DNA from: Bubalus kerabau
Taxonomy: Eukaryota > Chordata > Mammalia > Artiodactyla > Bovidae
NCBI RefSeq assembly: GCF_029407905.1
Contig: NC_073632.1
Span: 58,700,964 to 58,764,963 of the forward strand
Direction of reading: 5' to 3'
DNA: 64,000 nucleotides
Part shown: piece after piece, positions 33,037 to 44,935 of the stretch
How positions within the stretch are numbered: the first letter of the stretch is position 1
How the letters are laid out: every line of letters begins with the position of its first letter
Program-made: the position numbers and the translations under genes
The notes under the pieces: generated by a model
What the model saw: only the letters and a program-made list of their open reading frames with translations
Databases searched by the model: none
What the model was told of the DNA's origin: nothing

Positions 33037-36000
33037 AACACGAAAGATAAGAGCAAGGAAAAAGTGAGTAGTGGTTAAGGTCTGAACCTTAAAGGTGAGT
33101 AAGAGGGTGTCAAACAGAGGAAGAGTAAGGGAATTTCAGAGCCACAGAGCCTCAGTGGGAGACCTGGAGATGCTGAGGTGTGAAAGTACAGGTGCAGCTG
33201 AGCCGTGGCAGGTGTTCTGGTAGGTCTGTAGGAAGGGTAGGGTGTGTGAAGTGGAAGACACAGGGAGAAGACTAGTCCAAGATAAGTGGGAAGTTATTAA
33301 AAAGACAGCTTTCCTTTAATGGAACCTCTAAATATTTTAGAAGAATGAGGAGAGAGCAGTCTGAGGGAGGACACAGAAGTTACCAGAAAGGCAGGAGGAG
33401 ATAGGAGAGCATGTGATTGCGTGGAAGCCTACAGAGGGCAGGCCAGGGGAAGAGGGCTGGTTGGGAGTGTCAGCTGCTATACCAAGTTCAAATATAACCC
33501 CTTTCTTTTCTTGACTGATATTTTCCCCCATTCCGCTATGTCTGGATTTCTGGACTCAACCTGAAAAGTCCTTTCCTCAAAGGAGTGTCTCTTGATCAGT
33601 TTCAGCAGGATTCAGAAATGACAGCATTTAAAGTTCAGCTTTTTTTCTGGATTTGTTACCACATTCCACCCTCCATGACATTTCGGTAACATCCTGCAAG
33701 GCTGCCGAAACTCTCAGTTTTTTTTCTGTCACTTCGCTGACATGTCTCTGTGGGCTATTTTGCAAGTACGTATTGTTACGACTTGCCTTCAGTGTAGGAC
33801 TGTGCCTTTTTGCCTAGCCTTTTTATCTTTTCCCATATCTTTTCACTTTAAAATAAGTTGAGAATCCTCTGTGGAGTTTTAAACTTGTTCTCCAGGTTCT
33901 TCCACTATACCATGAACCTAAGCTTTCACGTTCCTCGCAGTTACCTCCTTTTGTTGATTTCATGAAAAGCCCCTTTTCCTTCCTCCTGGTTCCCCTGCCC
34001 TCTTCTCTGCAGTTCCTGCCATCCTGTTTCTCTCCGCCTCATCGACTCCCCATCTCACTTCAAATCTCAGTAGTAAACATATGTTCTCCCTTGTCTATAC
34101 CTCTTAATTTCTCTTTTCCACTGTTATTGCCTTCTCTGTAATTGTATTATTTAACTTTGTTAAACATTTTATAATATGAAAGATGAGGTTGAAAATAAAG
34201 TTGTATTATAATGAAATGATGTCGCATAAAGCAAGTTGTTTCCCAAGGAGTATGACGGTCTCCTGATACAGGTTGAAATGGCTGTTGTTGTGTATTCCTT
34301 GAGTGTGCAAGTATAAGCGTTCAGTGTGTTGTGGGGAATTTCTTACTTTGTAATCATTGTTGACAAGTTATTGGATTAAATGAATAAAGATCATTGTATT
34401 TCTAATTCAGACATTTTTGTTAAATGGAAAATAGTGTTTTTATATGTTGTGTTTAATAGTAATGTAGTTTTTTGAATGAACTGGGAAAGAAAATGTCTCC
34501 CCAAAGGTATATATTCTAGTCACCCTCTTGGACAAATTTAGTGTACCAGACTAATGTTTGTTTACTTGTATCTGGGGGGAGAAATCATTTTGTCTTTGAA
34601 TTCCATTCTCCTCCTAAAGAGGAGTTACTGTATCTTTCACATTTGGTTCATTGCCCATTGGGATATTCATTGGTTATCACAAATTGCCTCAATGCCTTGG
34701 CAGAAATCCAGACAGTACATGGACAATTTGAACTTGTGTATTGGTCGTTGCTGCCCACATGAGTCCTGAAACTGCGGCTCTATTCCCCTTTTCAGCTTCA
34801 TTTCCCAGGGAAAAGTAGAGTGAGCTATCCTTTCTTCTCCATATGTTCATCCTCACCCCCAGACACTGTTATGTGTCATCTTAGTTGACTGGGAAGGAGT
34901 TTAGAATTAATGAAGGATGTTAACAATGGACTTGTACATTTTCCTTTTTTATTTCTATGTCATGTTTATTTAAAAAAAAACAGGTGTTAGCTGCATTATA
35001 TTTTTCTAAATATTATGGCTGGTAAAAGAATAACTATATTAGGTTTTCCAGTGCCTTTCCTTCTTTTTGTCAGTATAGCTTTATCTCACAGAAAATTAAC
35101 CCTGTAGATTATTGTTATCCATAGTTGAAAAAAATAAAGCATCTTTTTTACACGGAAGTTTGTTGAACATATGTATATTTATAGCATATATATAATACAT
35201 GTATTCATAACTATCACATATAATATGTATATTTATAAATCACCTTTATGTATGTTGCTGCAATGCAAAATTTTGCTTAACACCAGCTTAAAAATGATAC
35301 TGCCCACATGATAGTCTTGCTGCTTTTGATATTATCCCATAATCTGATGGTAAAAGCTAGCTGGGAAACAGTTATAAAGTTTGTGGTTCAGTAGGTCAAA
35401 TAGAATTTGTCTCAATCTTTTTGCGAAGAATGATTGTGCAAGATCACATGAATGATGATATCTTATTTTGCAGATGTTTCTTTGGTTTTATAAAACTATT
35501 ACTTTCTGATAAATGCAGTTTTATAAAGAAAGTAAAAGGAGCTCCATTGCAGCAATTTATAGACTGTGGAGGGAGAAGCGATATCTACAGATTATAGAGT
35601 CAAACCCATCCATCCACCTTGACAAATAGGTTTCTGTCCTTCCCTTGAAGATTTCCAGGAATAAAACACCCACAGTCTTCCCAAATTAGCTGAGATGTCA
35701 ATTGAGTGGGATTTTCTGAATTTCACTTTTGCAGTTTAATTTTATTTAATTAATTCTTTTTCTTTCAAGAAAGAGGGGGACCAAGTAACTTCTTTGGGAA
35801 ATTATGCTGCTGCTTTTACCTGGGGGCCTATTTTGAAGTAAAGTATAAGTGGTAAAAGAAAGAGCTATGTCTTTTCAGGTTTTGGTGTTAAAGATTAGAT
35901 TGATATTTGTGCATTGGTAAATTTTTTTCTTTGACAGATTTATCCTTGTGGTGGGTGGAATGTTTAAATAAAGTGGTGATATTCTAAATCATTATTTTCC

Positions 36001-36895
36001 CCACCTTTACAGCCTGTCCTATACTTCAGCACTCCGTGTTGTCTGTCCTGAGATGAATCTGATTCATTGATTCATGGTTTATCAGGACGAGAACAAGTAA
36101 CGTGTTGCAAAAGTACCTTATTTATTTCAATACATGTTTTTGTTACTCTTTCCCAAAAAAATTCTTGTCCAGAGTGTTCTATTGTTTCTTGTTCTCAGGG
36201 TGTAGGTTCTTCCATTAGTGAGTCTGCCTACCGACTGTGTCATAGTGGCTCATCTTCTGCTGTGGTCTGGAAGTTTGTGCTGTGATGCATCTTTTTAAGG
36301 GTTTAGTCAGTCCTGTGTGTGGAAGCATCCCTGCAGAGAGGTTCCCATCTGCCTCTACCAGTTCAGGACTACTGTTTCTTTCTAGATCTTTTGACTTGGG
36401 GATGGTATAGCGATTCTCAACCGTGAAGGCAGTGTGAATCTAGGCCCCTACTCTGCGTGGTACTTGCCTAACAGGGTTCTGACTTCCCTCCGCTGACCTT
36501 CTCCCCACTGCCCACGTTGATGTCAAGTATCCTTTGGCTTCCTGGCCAGTGAGCTAAGCTTTCATGTTCCTGGTTTCACAGATAGGGTGATTTCTCCTGA
36601 ATTTTGGCTTTAGGAAGATTCTTCCAAATGGGACCTGTGGCTTGAAATCACCTCTCTGCATGGGTGTTGAAAGTCCTCTTATTACAACCACTGAGACCTA
36701 TAATAGGTTCCGAGTCATAGCTTCAGTTACTGTTGTCTGCTCTTTGGTTTTCCTCTTTGTTTCTCACAACCGTAGGTTTTCCTCACTTGTTTCTAACTCA
36801 GCCCTTTATTTCCTGTTTTACTGGTTATATTTTGTCAAGCATTTCAGTGTGTTTGGATCTGGCTAGGACTGAGAGGCAGAAGATGCCATTGTATG
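33037..36895 (+). other. FBXL4 intron, unassigned
   Basis: About 3.9 kb with no SINE or young LINE. 33040-33480 is purine-rich and may be an old unclassified repeat. 35160-35250 is an AT-rich low-complexity patch. 36000-36880 is moderately GC-rich and unfamiliar. No exon with convincing splice sites and motif was found. Confidence 0.4.
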
Positions 36896-37105
36896 TGCTG
36901 TGCTAAGTCGCTTCAGTCATGACTGACTCCTTGTGACCATATGGACTGCAGCCTGCCAGACTCCTCTGTCCATGGGATTCTCCAGGCAAGAATACTGGAG
37001 TGGGGTGCCATTTCTTCCTCCAGGGGATCTTCCCGACCCAGGGATCCAACCTGTTTCCTGCATCTCCTGCATTGCAGTCGGTTATTTACCACTAGCATCA
37101 CCTAT
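36896..37105 (-). mobile_element. Bov-tA SINE
   Basis: Complement: 'gtgctaagtcgcttcagtca', 'tgggattctccaggcaagaa', with the head complement at the right near 37080-37100 (degenerate). Confidence 0.92.
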
Positions 37106-37902
37106 GAAGATGCTGTTATCTAATTTTAACTTATTTTAGATTTTTATAGGTTTTTTTTCCTCATCATCTTCCTGTCAACATGTGTCATATTTCGTGTACT
37201 GAGTACTTTGATAAATGAAGTCTTTGGCTATATTCCTTCCTCCAAGAAACTTGGTCCTAATGTAGGCCCTTGTGGAAACAAGAGTACGTACCTGATACAA
37301 AGGTGGTGCCAGATAATAAGCCTACTTATGGAATAAAGGGGCTGGAAAAGGAATGGTAGAGTCAGGGAGATTAAAGTAAAATATGAAGGATGTTTAGAAG
37401 GTGACAGTTTACTGCATTAGATGTAAAGAAATGGATCTGTCTAGCTTGAGGAGAGCCTTGAAATGTCAAACCAAGAGGTTTAGATTGTATCTGGTATGTA
37501 AGAACAAAAAGCTGTGAGAGGTTTTGGATAGGAGAGATGTCTAATATTTTATAATCTTTGTGTACTGTTTTGAAAGGCTGGCACACTGCTCTACTAAAGA
37601 AAAATTGCAGTATTTTCCTTCTTTTACTTAGGAGAGGTTAAACTCAAGGCTTCATAGGTAGAAAAATGAGTATGCTTTTTTGCCTTGTTTGTGTAGCCAA
37701 GAGGTTAGCTTGTCAGTCCAGACAGGGGCCAGGTCTGTCGTGAACTAGGAGAGCTGGCTGAGAACAGGAGTGGCCACCAGGGAAGCCCAGGCCTCTTCTC
37801 ACGGGGTCTTCTTGACTATTAAAAGTTACAAACTTCTTCAACTTCACAAATCACTATTTGGTCCTATTAAACTATATCCACCCAGGGACATGTCTTACCC
37901 TT
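37106..37902 (+). other. FBXL4 intron, unassigned
   Basis: No gene or named repeat. 37330-37560 may be an old interspersed repeat that I cannot identify. Confidence 0.35.
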
Positions 37903-38083
37903 GGGCTTCCCTGGTGGCTCAGATGGTAAAGAATCTGCCTGCAATACAGGAGATTCAGGTTCAGTCCCTAGACAACTCACTCCAGTAGTCTTGCCTGGGA
38001 AGTCCCATGGACAGAGGAGCCTGGTAGGCTATAGTCCATGGGGTCACAGAGAGTCAGACATGACTGAGCAACTAAGCACTTAG
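37903..38083 (+). mobile_element. Bov-tA SINE with internal deletion
   Basis: Head 'gggcttccctggtggctcag', body 'gtcttgcctgggaagtccca' to 'gtcagacatgactgagcaac'. The middle (GGGTTGGGAAGATCCC to GGCAACC) is missing, so the copy is about 30 bp short. Confidence 0.92.
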
Positions 38084-39134
38084 CATGAGTATATCTGCTG
38101 GCGTGGTTTGACCCATAAGCTATGGGTTTGTAACCTTCATGTAGAAAGGGTTCATTTATAATATTTTTGTTACATTCTATCATAAAATTTAAAAAATATA
38201 TTAATTATTCAAAATTGTCCATGCAATTCAGAAAAATGTGACTGTTCTATTTGAGTGTTCTGTATCTAATAAGTAGCTGTTTCTCTATGATAATAATCTT
38301 GTTGGGATATTTGGCTTCCTAAGTTAGAAATAAAAATATTTTCTAAAACTCTTGTCTTACAGATAAAAGAATGTCATATTTCAATATTTGCACCTGAAAT
38401 CAGGGTGTAACTGTTAGGCCACATGGATGAGTGCCAACCTTTGCATTTCCGGTGTGTATCCTGTGACCAATCTGTCTGGGGTGAGTGATTTCTAAGAGGA
38501 GCTGGCAACCAACCAGATGCCAGCCAGCCATGGACTGCCCTCACAAATAATGCTGGGAGTTATAATAAATTAAACACTGTCTGGTGATCTGTGATGTGTA
38601 AGGCAGTTAATTTAGTTGGTCTGGATTAACTGTCAGCTCTAGAAAACTATATTCCCATAATGTGAAATCTGTACTTAGCATGTTCAGAAGTGAGTCATAA
38701 TTAACAATAGGGAATCATTTGTTAAAACGTGAAGTTATAAAATGCCTAAGATCCTTTTGGATTTACAGCAGTATTTTAGTGGTTTGCCATATATTTTAAA
38801 TAATTTTAATTTTAAAAGTTCAAGGACTTAGTATTTCTTGAAGGATAGTTATAATTTTGTACAAAATGGGGTTTTTTGGGTTGTATGTCTTCCATTGCCT
38901 TATAATATCAGTTTTGCTTCCCATATAGCATAAAATTGTATACATTTTCAATATTCAGGTTTCTTAAAAGTACATTAGATAGATAATTTAGAGATTCACA
39001 TTTATAGTGAATTTTTTGTTTGTTTGTTTCATTCTGGGAAATTACATTGGGTAAAAAGCCTGTTTGTTACCTTATCCATGCATTTTTCTACTTATTTAAA
39101 TTATTTTATTTCACCAAGCCATTCATTTTTTTAG
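38084..39134 (+). other. FBXL4: End of FBXL4 intron before the first coding exon
   Basis: No repeat recognised over about 1 kb. 38390-38590 is a moderately complex, repeat-free patch that could hold a conserved element or an untranslated exon, but nothing proves it. The acceptor (T-run then TTTTTTTAG) ends at 39134. Confidence 0.5.
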
Positions 39135-39718
39135 AACATCCTTCAAAGAGTTCATGCGTCTTACTGAGGACACCTGACCTTTTGAAGCTTCATAATTCAC
39201 ACCTAGATGTCACCGGTCTTTCCCATGTTAACAGTTCTGACTATGTTTTATTATATGTGCCTTCGGCGCCGAGCCAGGACGGCTACAAGAGGAGAAATAA
39301 TGAACAGCCATAGAACTGTAGAATCAAATAGCCGGACCTCCCCTCTGAATGCAGAGGTGGTCCAGTATGCCAAAGAGGTAGTGGATTTCAGCTCCCATTA
39401 TGGGAGTGAGAATAGCATGTCCTATACCATGTGGAACTTAGCAGGTGTCCCAAATGTATTTCCGAGTTCCGGTGACTTTACTCAGACAGCTGTGTTTCGA
39501 ACTTATGGAACATGGTGGGATCAGTGTCCTAGTGCCCCTGTGCCATTCAAGAGGACACCGGCAAATTTCCAGAGCCAAGACTATGTGGAACTTGCTTTTG
39601 AACAACAGGTGTATCCTACAGCTGTTCACGTTCTGGAAACCTATCATCCTGGAGCAGTCATTAGAATTCTAGCTTGTTCTGCAAATCCCTATTCCCCAGG
39701 TCCACTGGCTGAAGTCAG
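39135..39718 (+). CDS. FBXL4: FBXL4 first coding exon (residues 1-170 and part of 171)
   Basis: FBXL4 is the F-box subunit of an SCF ubiquitin ligase at mitochondria. It restrains mitophagy by promoting turnover of BNIP3 and NIX, and its loss in humans causes mitochondrial DNA depletion syndrome 13 (family knowledge). The exon runs from an acceptor (TTTTTTTAG, ending 39134) to the donor CAG|GTAAGA at 39719. Coding starts at ATG 39207 and gives 512 nt, ending in phase 2. The N-terminus (MSPVFPMLTVL then CLRRRARTATR) is a hydrophobic-plus-Arg mitochondrial-type leader. Residues about 40-170 begin the discoidin-like region (NAEVVQYAKEVVDFSSHYGS, YGTWWDQCP, PTAVHVLETYHPGAVIRIL). The start context is weak (T at -3, T at +4); Met13 has A at -3. 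No frame damage. Confidence 0.97.
39154..39177 (+). CDS. Short upstream ORF in the FBXL4 leader
   Basis: An ATG in the 5' untranslated part of the first coding exon opens a seven-codon frame (MRLTEDT) ending in TGA. Its context is weak (T at -3). It stops 29 nt before the main ATG and in another frame. Such uORFs can lower translation of the main frame. That it matters here is inference; the exon start at 39135 is itself inferred from the acceptor. Confidence 0.45.
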   Translation: MRLTEDT

Positions 39719-40335
39719 GTAAGACTCATTTTTTTTAATGACTACATTTTACTGCTGAAAGATGGTGGTGGTTTCAATACTGGAGGTCTTTTTTCATTGA
39801 AAGCTTTCTCTTAGGTAATTTAAACAAATTCAATTTTTTTAAATTTCCCTTACTTTTCTGATAGGGAAAGAAGGATCAGATAAATTTAATGCATTCTTTA
39901 TACCTATAATACCTCACCCCATAATAATCATGGATTGTGAGATTTTTGTGTGAGTTTACTATAAATGAAAAGCATGATTTGAACTAACTGGAACATGAGC
40001 CAATCTGAGAAGTTAGTTGGAAGTATGATTTCTAACATATTTTCAAACAGGCATCATGTTATTGCTTTTAAACACTTTGGTTAACTCAAAGTCAGCCTAC
40101 AGAGTAATACTTTAGAGGAGGTCCTTAGGGGATTAGCTTTAATGTTAAATGGATGTTTTTGTAACAAATATATTCATTTAAAAATAAATGCTGCCTTAAG
40201 TGTTCATGCATTCTCCCTAAAAACATATTTATTTACATCATTGATTTGCATCATGGTGCCTCTCTCTTCCTGTCTTGTTTCTGTAGTTCAGCCTCCTGAT
40301 TTTTTAGAATCTAATTATTTGATTAGGTAATTATA
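39719..40335 (+). other. FBXL4: FBXL4 intron, unassigned
   Basis: First part of an 8,725-bp intron (39719-48443). No repeat recognised. Confidence 0.5.
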
Positions 40336-40337
40336 TT

Positions 40338-41120
40338 CCGTAATCTAAAAAGTACATAATGCATTCTTATACCCTGTTCTCCATGTGCCTAGGATCCACC
40401 CTACACTCAAAATAACCACTTTTATCCACTTCCTTTGCATTGTTCCAGAGTTTTGTTATGCAGATGTAAACAAATACAAATATATTCATTTTACTTTTCT
40501 TTATACACAAAAATAAGCACACTGTTTACATTGTTCTACACCTTATTTGTTTCACTTAGTGGTATATATTGGATCTTTTCATATAAATGCAAAGAGAGCC
40601 TCCTTATTCTTTTCTACAGTTGCAAGTAATGTACAGTATATGTATACGCCAACTCATTAACCACTCCCCTATTGATGGCTTCTTAGTTGTTCCCATACTT
40701 TGCTATTATTAGTGTTAATACAATGAATAACCCTGCTGTTGAGTCACTTTGCATGTGTACAATCACGCATGTGGGTCACTTGCGAGAAATGTTGCGGGGC
40801 CAAGGGCCTGTGTATTTGTAGTGTTAACACGCGCCAGATTTCCCTTCAAGGAGGCTCTACCTATTTATGTTCCCACCAGCAGTGTACATGGATGTGTGTT
40901 TTACCAAAGCCTCCCCTGTAGAGTGTTTTAATAAATTTTAGCATTTTTGTTAATTTGGTAGGTGAAAAATGTTATCTCATGTTAACTTTAAGTTAAAATT
41001 ATTTTATCATCTCTGAGGTTGAATGTTTTCTCATGTTTAAGAGCCATTTATATTTCCTTCTCCTTGAACTGTCTATCATGTTATTAATATTTGTCCATGT
41101 TCTATTACTTGTTAATCTTA
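40338..41120 (-). mobile_element. Ancient L1 (L1ME-like) fragment, antisense
   Basis: 'gatttgcatcatggtgcctc' upstream is doubtful, but 'gtttcacttagtggtatata', 'ccactcccctattgatggct', 'aataaccctgctgttgagtc', 'gttcccaccagcagtgtaca' and 'gaggttgaatgttttctcat' are antisense old-L1 blocks in order. Not coding. Confidence 0.7.
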
Positions 41121-41139
41121 CCAGTTTAAAATCTTTATG

Positions 41140-41285
41140 TTGCTTCATCTATTCATTCATTAAATATTTGAGTGTCTACCATGTACTAAGCATTGTTCTC
41201 TGTGTTGAGGTACATTAATGAACAATGAACAAAATAGACAAAAATCTCTGCCCTTATGAGCTTATTCTAGGCCAAGAGCAGTTTG
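41140..41285 (-). mobile_element. L2 3' end, antisense
   Basis: 'tattcattcattaaatattt', 'gagtgtctaccatgtactaa', 'gcattgttctctgtgttgag', 'atgaacaaaatagacaaaaa' and 'tctctgcccttatgagctta' form the complement of the L2 3' terminus. Confidence 0.8.
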
Positions 41286-43094
41286 TGGGCACCTGTTAAA
41301 CTGTAGGAGCTCAACTGCCCATAGAGGAGGAATAGGCACAGATCTGGTGTGGCTTAACACTCTCCTCCCTTTGAGTTGAGAAGAGGTCCTTGTCTCCTCA
41401 GCTCCAAGGAACACCTCCCAGGCTACCAGGAAGCAAATGCAGAATACAGCTCAGCTCAAGCTGGACACCCCTGGTATAATCTTTATTCATTCTTATAAGA
41501 ACAAGTTTGATAATTCATTGTCAACAATGTTATTAATGAATCAGTTTTTTAAAACACAGAAAACCGGTATCCTTTATTATACATATCCTTTATTATATTT
41601 TTTCTTTTTTTCTGAAAGGGGATGCTTTGAATTTGTTTGAATAGGATGCTTGCTTATGTGAAAACTGTTTTGTTGGAGTCTGTCATTCTCTGCCTCTTTC
41701 CTACAAAGCTATCTAGTTTTTCCTTAAAAAGATGAACCAGTATCTGGATAAGATATAAAACTTAATTTCTGCATAACTGATTGTGACTATAAATCATGCT
41801 CTTGGGTTCCTAGCTGAGAGTTGTAGTGTGTGATTGTGATGAAAAGGACTTTATATTTACAGATGTAAGTCTACTTTGCTTAACTGATTTTTAGCCTTAT
41901 TTCACAGAAAACACCATTAGCTTTTGAGGAAAAGAATCTAACTAATATATATTACTGCAGGATAAAAAAAGGGCCTAAAATTTTTACTGATCATGAAATC
42001 AGTTTCATTGTTTAAAAAACTTGTTAGAAAATACCCCACAATTTGTATTAAAAAACCCCACAATTCTTCTGCCCAGATTTAGTAAGTGGTAGCATTCTGG
42101 TGAATCTTTAGACAGTCAGAAACATTGATTGAACACCTTCTCTGCTCACTCACTGCTGGGAACAAAACAGAGGACTGGACTGATGTGAGTCTTGTTCTTT
42201 GAGTTTTACAGGCCAGCCTGGAAAAGGACTGGGGTACTGCCAGGTGCCTGTGCTGACAGAGGAAAGCCTGTGGGGCTCAGAGAAGTCCTCCCAGAGGAAG
42301 TGACTTACTTGGGACTGAGGGTTGAGTAAGGCTTTAATTTGGATAGGAAAGGTGAAGTGAGAACAGCACGTGCAAAAGTGGAATCATGAGGTGAAATCCC
42401 GGTGTTCCAAGAAGTGAGACAAGTCCCAGAGTGGAGAGAACAAGCTGTCAAGGAGTCACAAGCTGTGGGAATTCGTAGAGCTCTTGGATCCAGTTTCCCA
42501 GAAGCAGACCTGAGAATACTGTTCCTCCACCAAGGGTTTGTTAGGAAAGTGCTCCTGGAGAAACCAGTAAGAGAGCAGGGAAAGTGCTGTAAGGAAGGGA
42601 AGAAGGCAAGGATGCAGTGTCTGTGAAGGCCCAGTCAGCCTGGAGGCTGAGTTGCCAGGGAGCTGGACTCAGACACCCCTGCTGGTCTGTCTTGGGCTGT
42701 GAGCTGGGGGAGTGGGAGGGGGATGGAAGTCTTCCAGAGACCTGCCACTCTCTGATGAAGAGGCTCTGGGAACCCGTGTAGTTCTCTGTAGAAGGCTGCA
42801 ATTGGGAGCCCTAAGGAGCAAGGCTGCAGATCTGGGGTATGAGCATGGAACTACCAGGAAATAAGCTGAGCATAGGTAGAGAAAGTCAGCTCTAATACAC
42901 TGGTAGACATAATATATTGATAATAAAAGAGAACTGGTACAGAGTTTTCAGATTATTTACTTTGCTACCAATGTCATTTTCATCACTGTCATTTCGTAAA
43001 AGAAACCCCAGTTTATACGGAGAAATTAGCATGCTCAGAATCTCAAATAAAGAGCAATTGGCAACTTTACATGTATATGTGTGCGTGTATGTAT
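41286..43094 (+). other. FBXL4: FBXL4 intron, mostly unassigned
   Basis: 42115-42440 may be old L2 in antisense ('cagaggaagtgacttacttg' block). 42450-42840 is GC-richer and unfamiliar, with short open frames on both strands and no motif. No exon supported. Confidence 0.4.
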
Positions 43095-43306
43095 GTGCTC
43101 AGTCTCTCAGTCGTGTCTGATTCTGACTCTTTGTGACCCTGTGGACTGTAGCCCACTAGGCTCCTCTGTCCATGGGATTTTCCTGGCAGGATTACTGGAG
43201 CGGATTGCCATTTCCTTCTCCAGGGGATTTTCGTGACCCAGGGATCAAATCTGAGTCTCCTGCATTGCAGGCGGTTTCTTAACCACTGAGCCACCTGGGA
43301 AGCCCT
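43095..43306 (-). mobile_element. Bov-tA SINE
   Basis: Complement: 'gtgctcagtctctcagtcgt', 'gtccatgggattttcctggc', ending in the head complement 'gagccacctgggaagccc'. A TG/TA-rich stretch (43070-43095) precedes it. Confidence 0.94.
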
Positions 43307-44864
43307 TATTTCCACCTTAAGGCTTAGCAAGTAATCGAGTGTGTTGGAGTAGTTTAAGAATTTGTTAATGGGAAATGAATGTGTCCCAGCAAATTGAAAA
43401 GCAATCTTTCCCCATTTTGTCTGATTACATTTCTTATATTCGGTGAGTGAAGTGGGAAAGTTACAATTAGTCCTGTAAGATCTCAAAGTCTTTTGACTTC
43501 TTGCCTAGTGTTCTACCAAGAGAAAAGAAAATCGTATAGAGTGTCCTGGTCCTGAGGATAAGATCTTAATAGATGCTTATGTAAGAGTCAGAAAAAAGGC
43601 AAGTGCAGGGTTACACATTGGAAGAGAGAGAGACAGGGAAAAGAGAAGAGAAATTGAGGTCATATTAAATAAACTGATTGGAATAAAGCTATTTGGGGTT
43701 AAAATTTAGTGGTACTCTTGAGTGTTGAAAGCATTTTCACTATATAGTATTGAAGTTAAGAAAGCAATGAGGAAGAAAATGGCTGTCACAGGATTTGCTG
43801 CCAAAGGAAGTTGCTTAAGCAGTGATTTCACGAATTGGTCATGATCTGGTCCCCTTGATTTTGTGAAGCATGATTTTGTCATTTAAGTCAGAAATAATCA
43901 GACCCTTTATTGGTTTTTTTTTTTAAAGCAGATGCCAATTTATTAGTGCCCATTAGCAGCGGGCTGAGAAACACAAAGTGAGTTAAGTATACCTCTTAGA
44001 ATACTTTAATTTTATTCTTGTTTTCCTATTCTCTCCTTTCACTTTCAGCTGGTAAAATGGAACAGTGTTGGCAAGAGATCTTTCTTTGTGCTGACTACTA
44101 GATGTGCTTAGTAACCAGGAAAAATTTTGGTTACAGGGAAGTAATTTGCATCCATGTGCCTGGCTTCCAACCTGAATATGTTAGAAAACTTGCTTTATCC
44201 AGTTTCTATTGATAAACATCTCTCTTCCTCTCTTGTGCACCTGCTGCTTCCTGGGAGCCCTAGAGAGACTTTCCCAGTGGGTAACAGCAGGTCAACAGTT
44301 AGAGAGAGAGTGTCTAGTGTCCAAGCACTGGACACTTAGTGGGCATTCAGTACAATCAAGAGAAGGAAAAATAAGTGGACTGGTGAAGAGAATGCTGATA
44401 CCACCCCGGAATTAAGTTCTTCAAGTGCAGACGAGGCACAGTCTGATGGGGATTCCACATTAAATTCTTTACATGCGACTGTAGATTTAAAATAATTGTT
44501 TGTCAGATTTGTCCAGTAGAGGAATATACTGTATGGGCAGATAAAGTTAGCATATAAATGTGCAGACTACAGAAGCCATGACTTAGAGCAGTTTAATCTC
44601 ATCCGCGCAGCTCTGGGTCTAAAGGATTAAGAGAGTCAGGGCTATCTCATGGAAAATTATGTGTAAGTGTGTATGTTTGTGTGTATTATGTGTACACAGG
44701 CATGCACATGTGCATTTATTTGTATGTGCTTGCTTGCTTTCACTCACTAGTTTTTAAAGTTCAGGCTTTAGTTTTCTAAACAGAAAGATTTTGGCATAGG
44801 AAATACAACCAATATTTTAAAATAGTCATTATTTTGTAATATAATAACATTTTATAACCTATGA
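43307..44864 (+). other. FBXL4: FBXL4 intron, unassigned
   Basis: No gene or named repeat. A T-run lies at about 43914-43924 and an imperfect TG/TA-rich patch at 44650-44740. Confidence 0.4.
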
Positions 44865-44865
44865 A

Positions 44866-44935
44866 AATATTGAATCATTGTGTTGTACACCTGAAACTAA
44901 TGTTATAAATCAACTATACTATAATTTTAAAAAGA
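44866..44935 (+). mobile_element. L1 3' terminal fragment
   Basis: 'gaatcattgtgttgtacacc', 'tgaaactaatgttataaatc' and 'aactatactataattttaaa' match the 3' terminus of artiodactyl L1 copies. Only about 70 bp. Confidence 0.65.

Noticed and set aside
39438..39647. Overlapping frames on both strands across the FBXL4 coding exon
   Set aside because: They are shadows of the FBXL4 frame, which alone joins correctly to the next exon.
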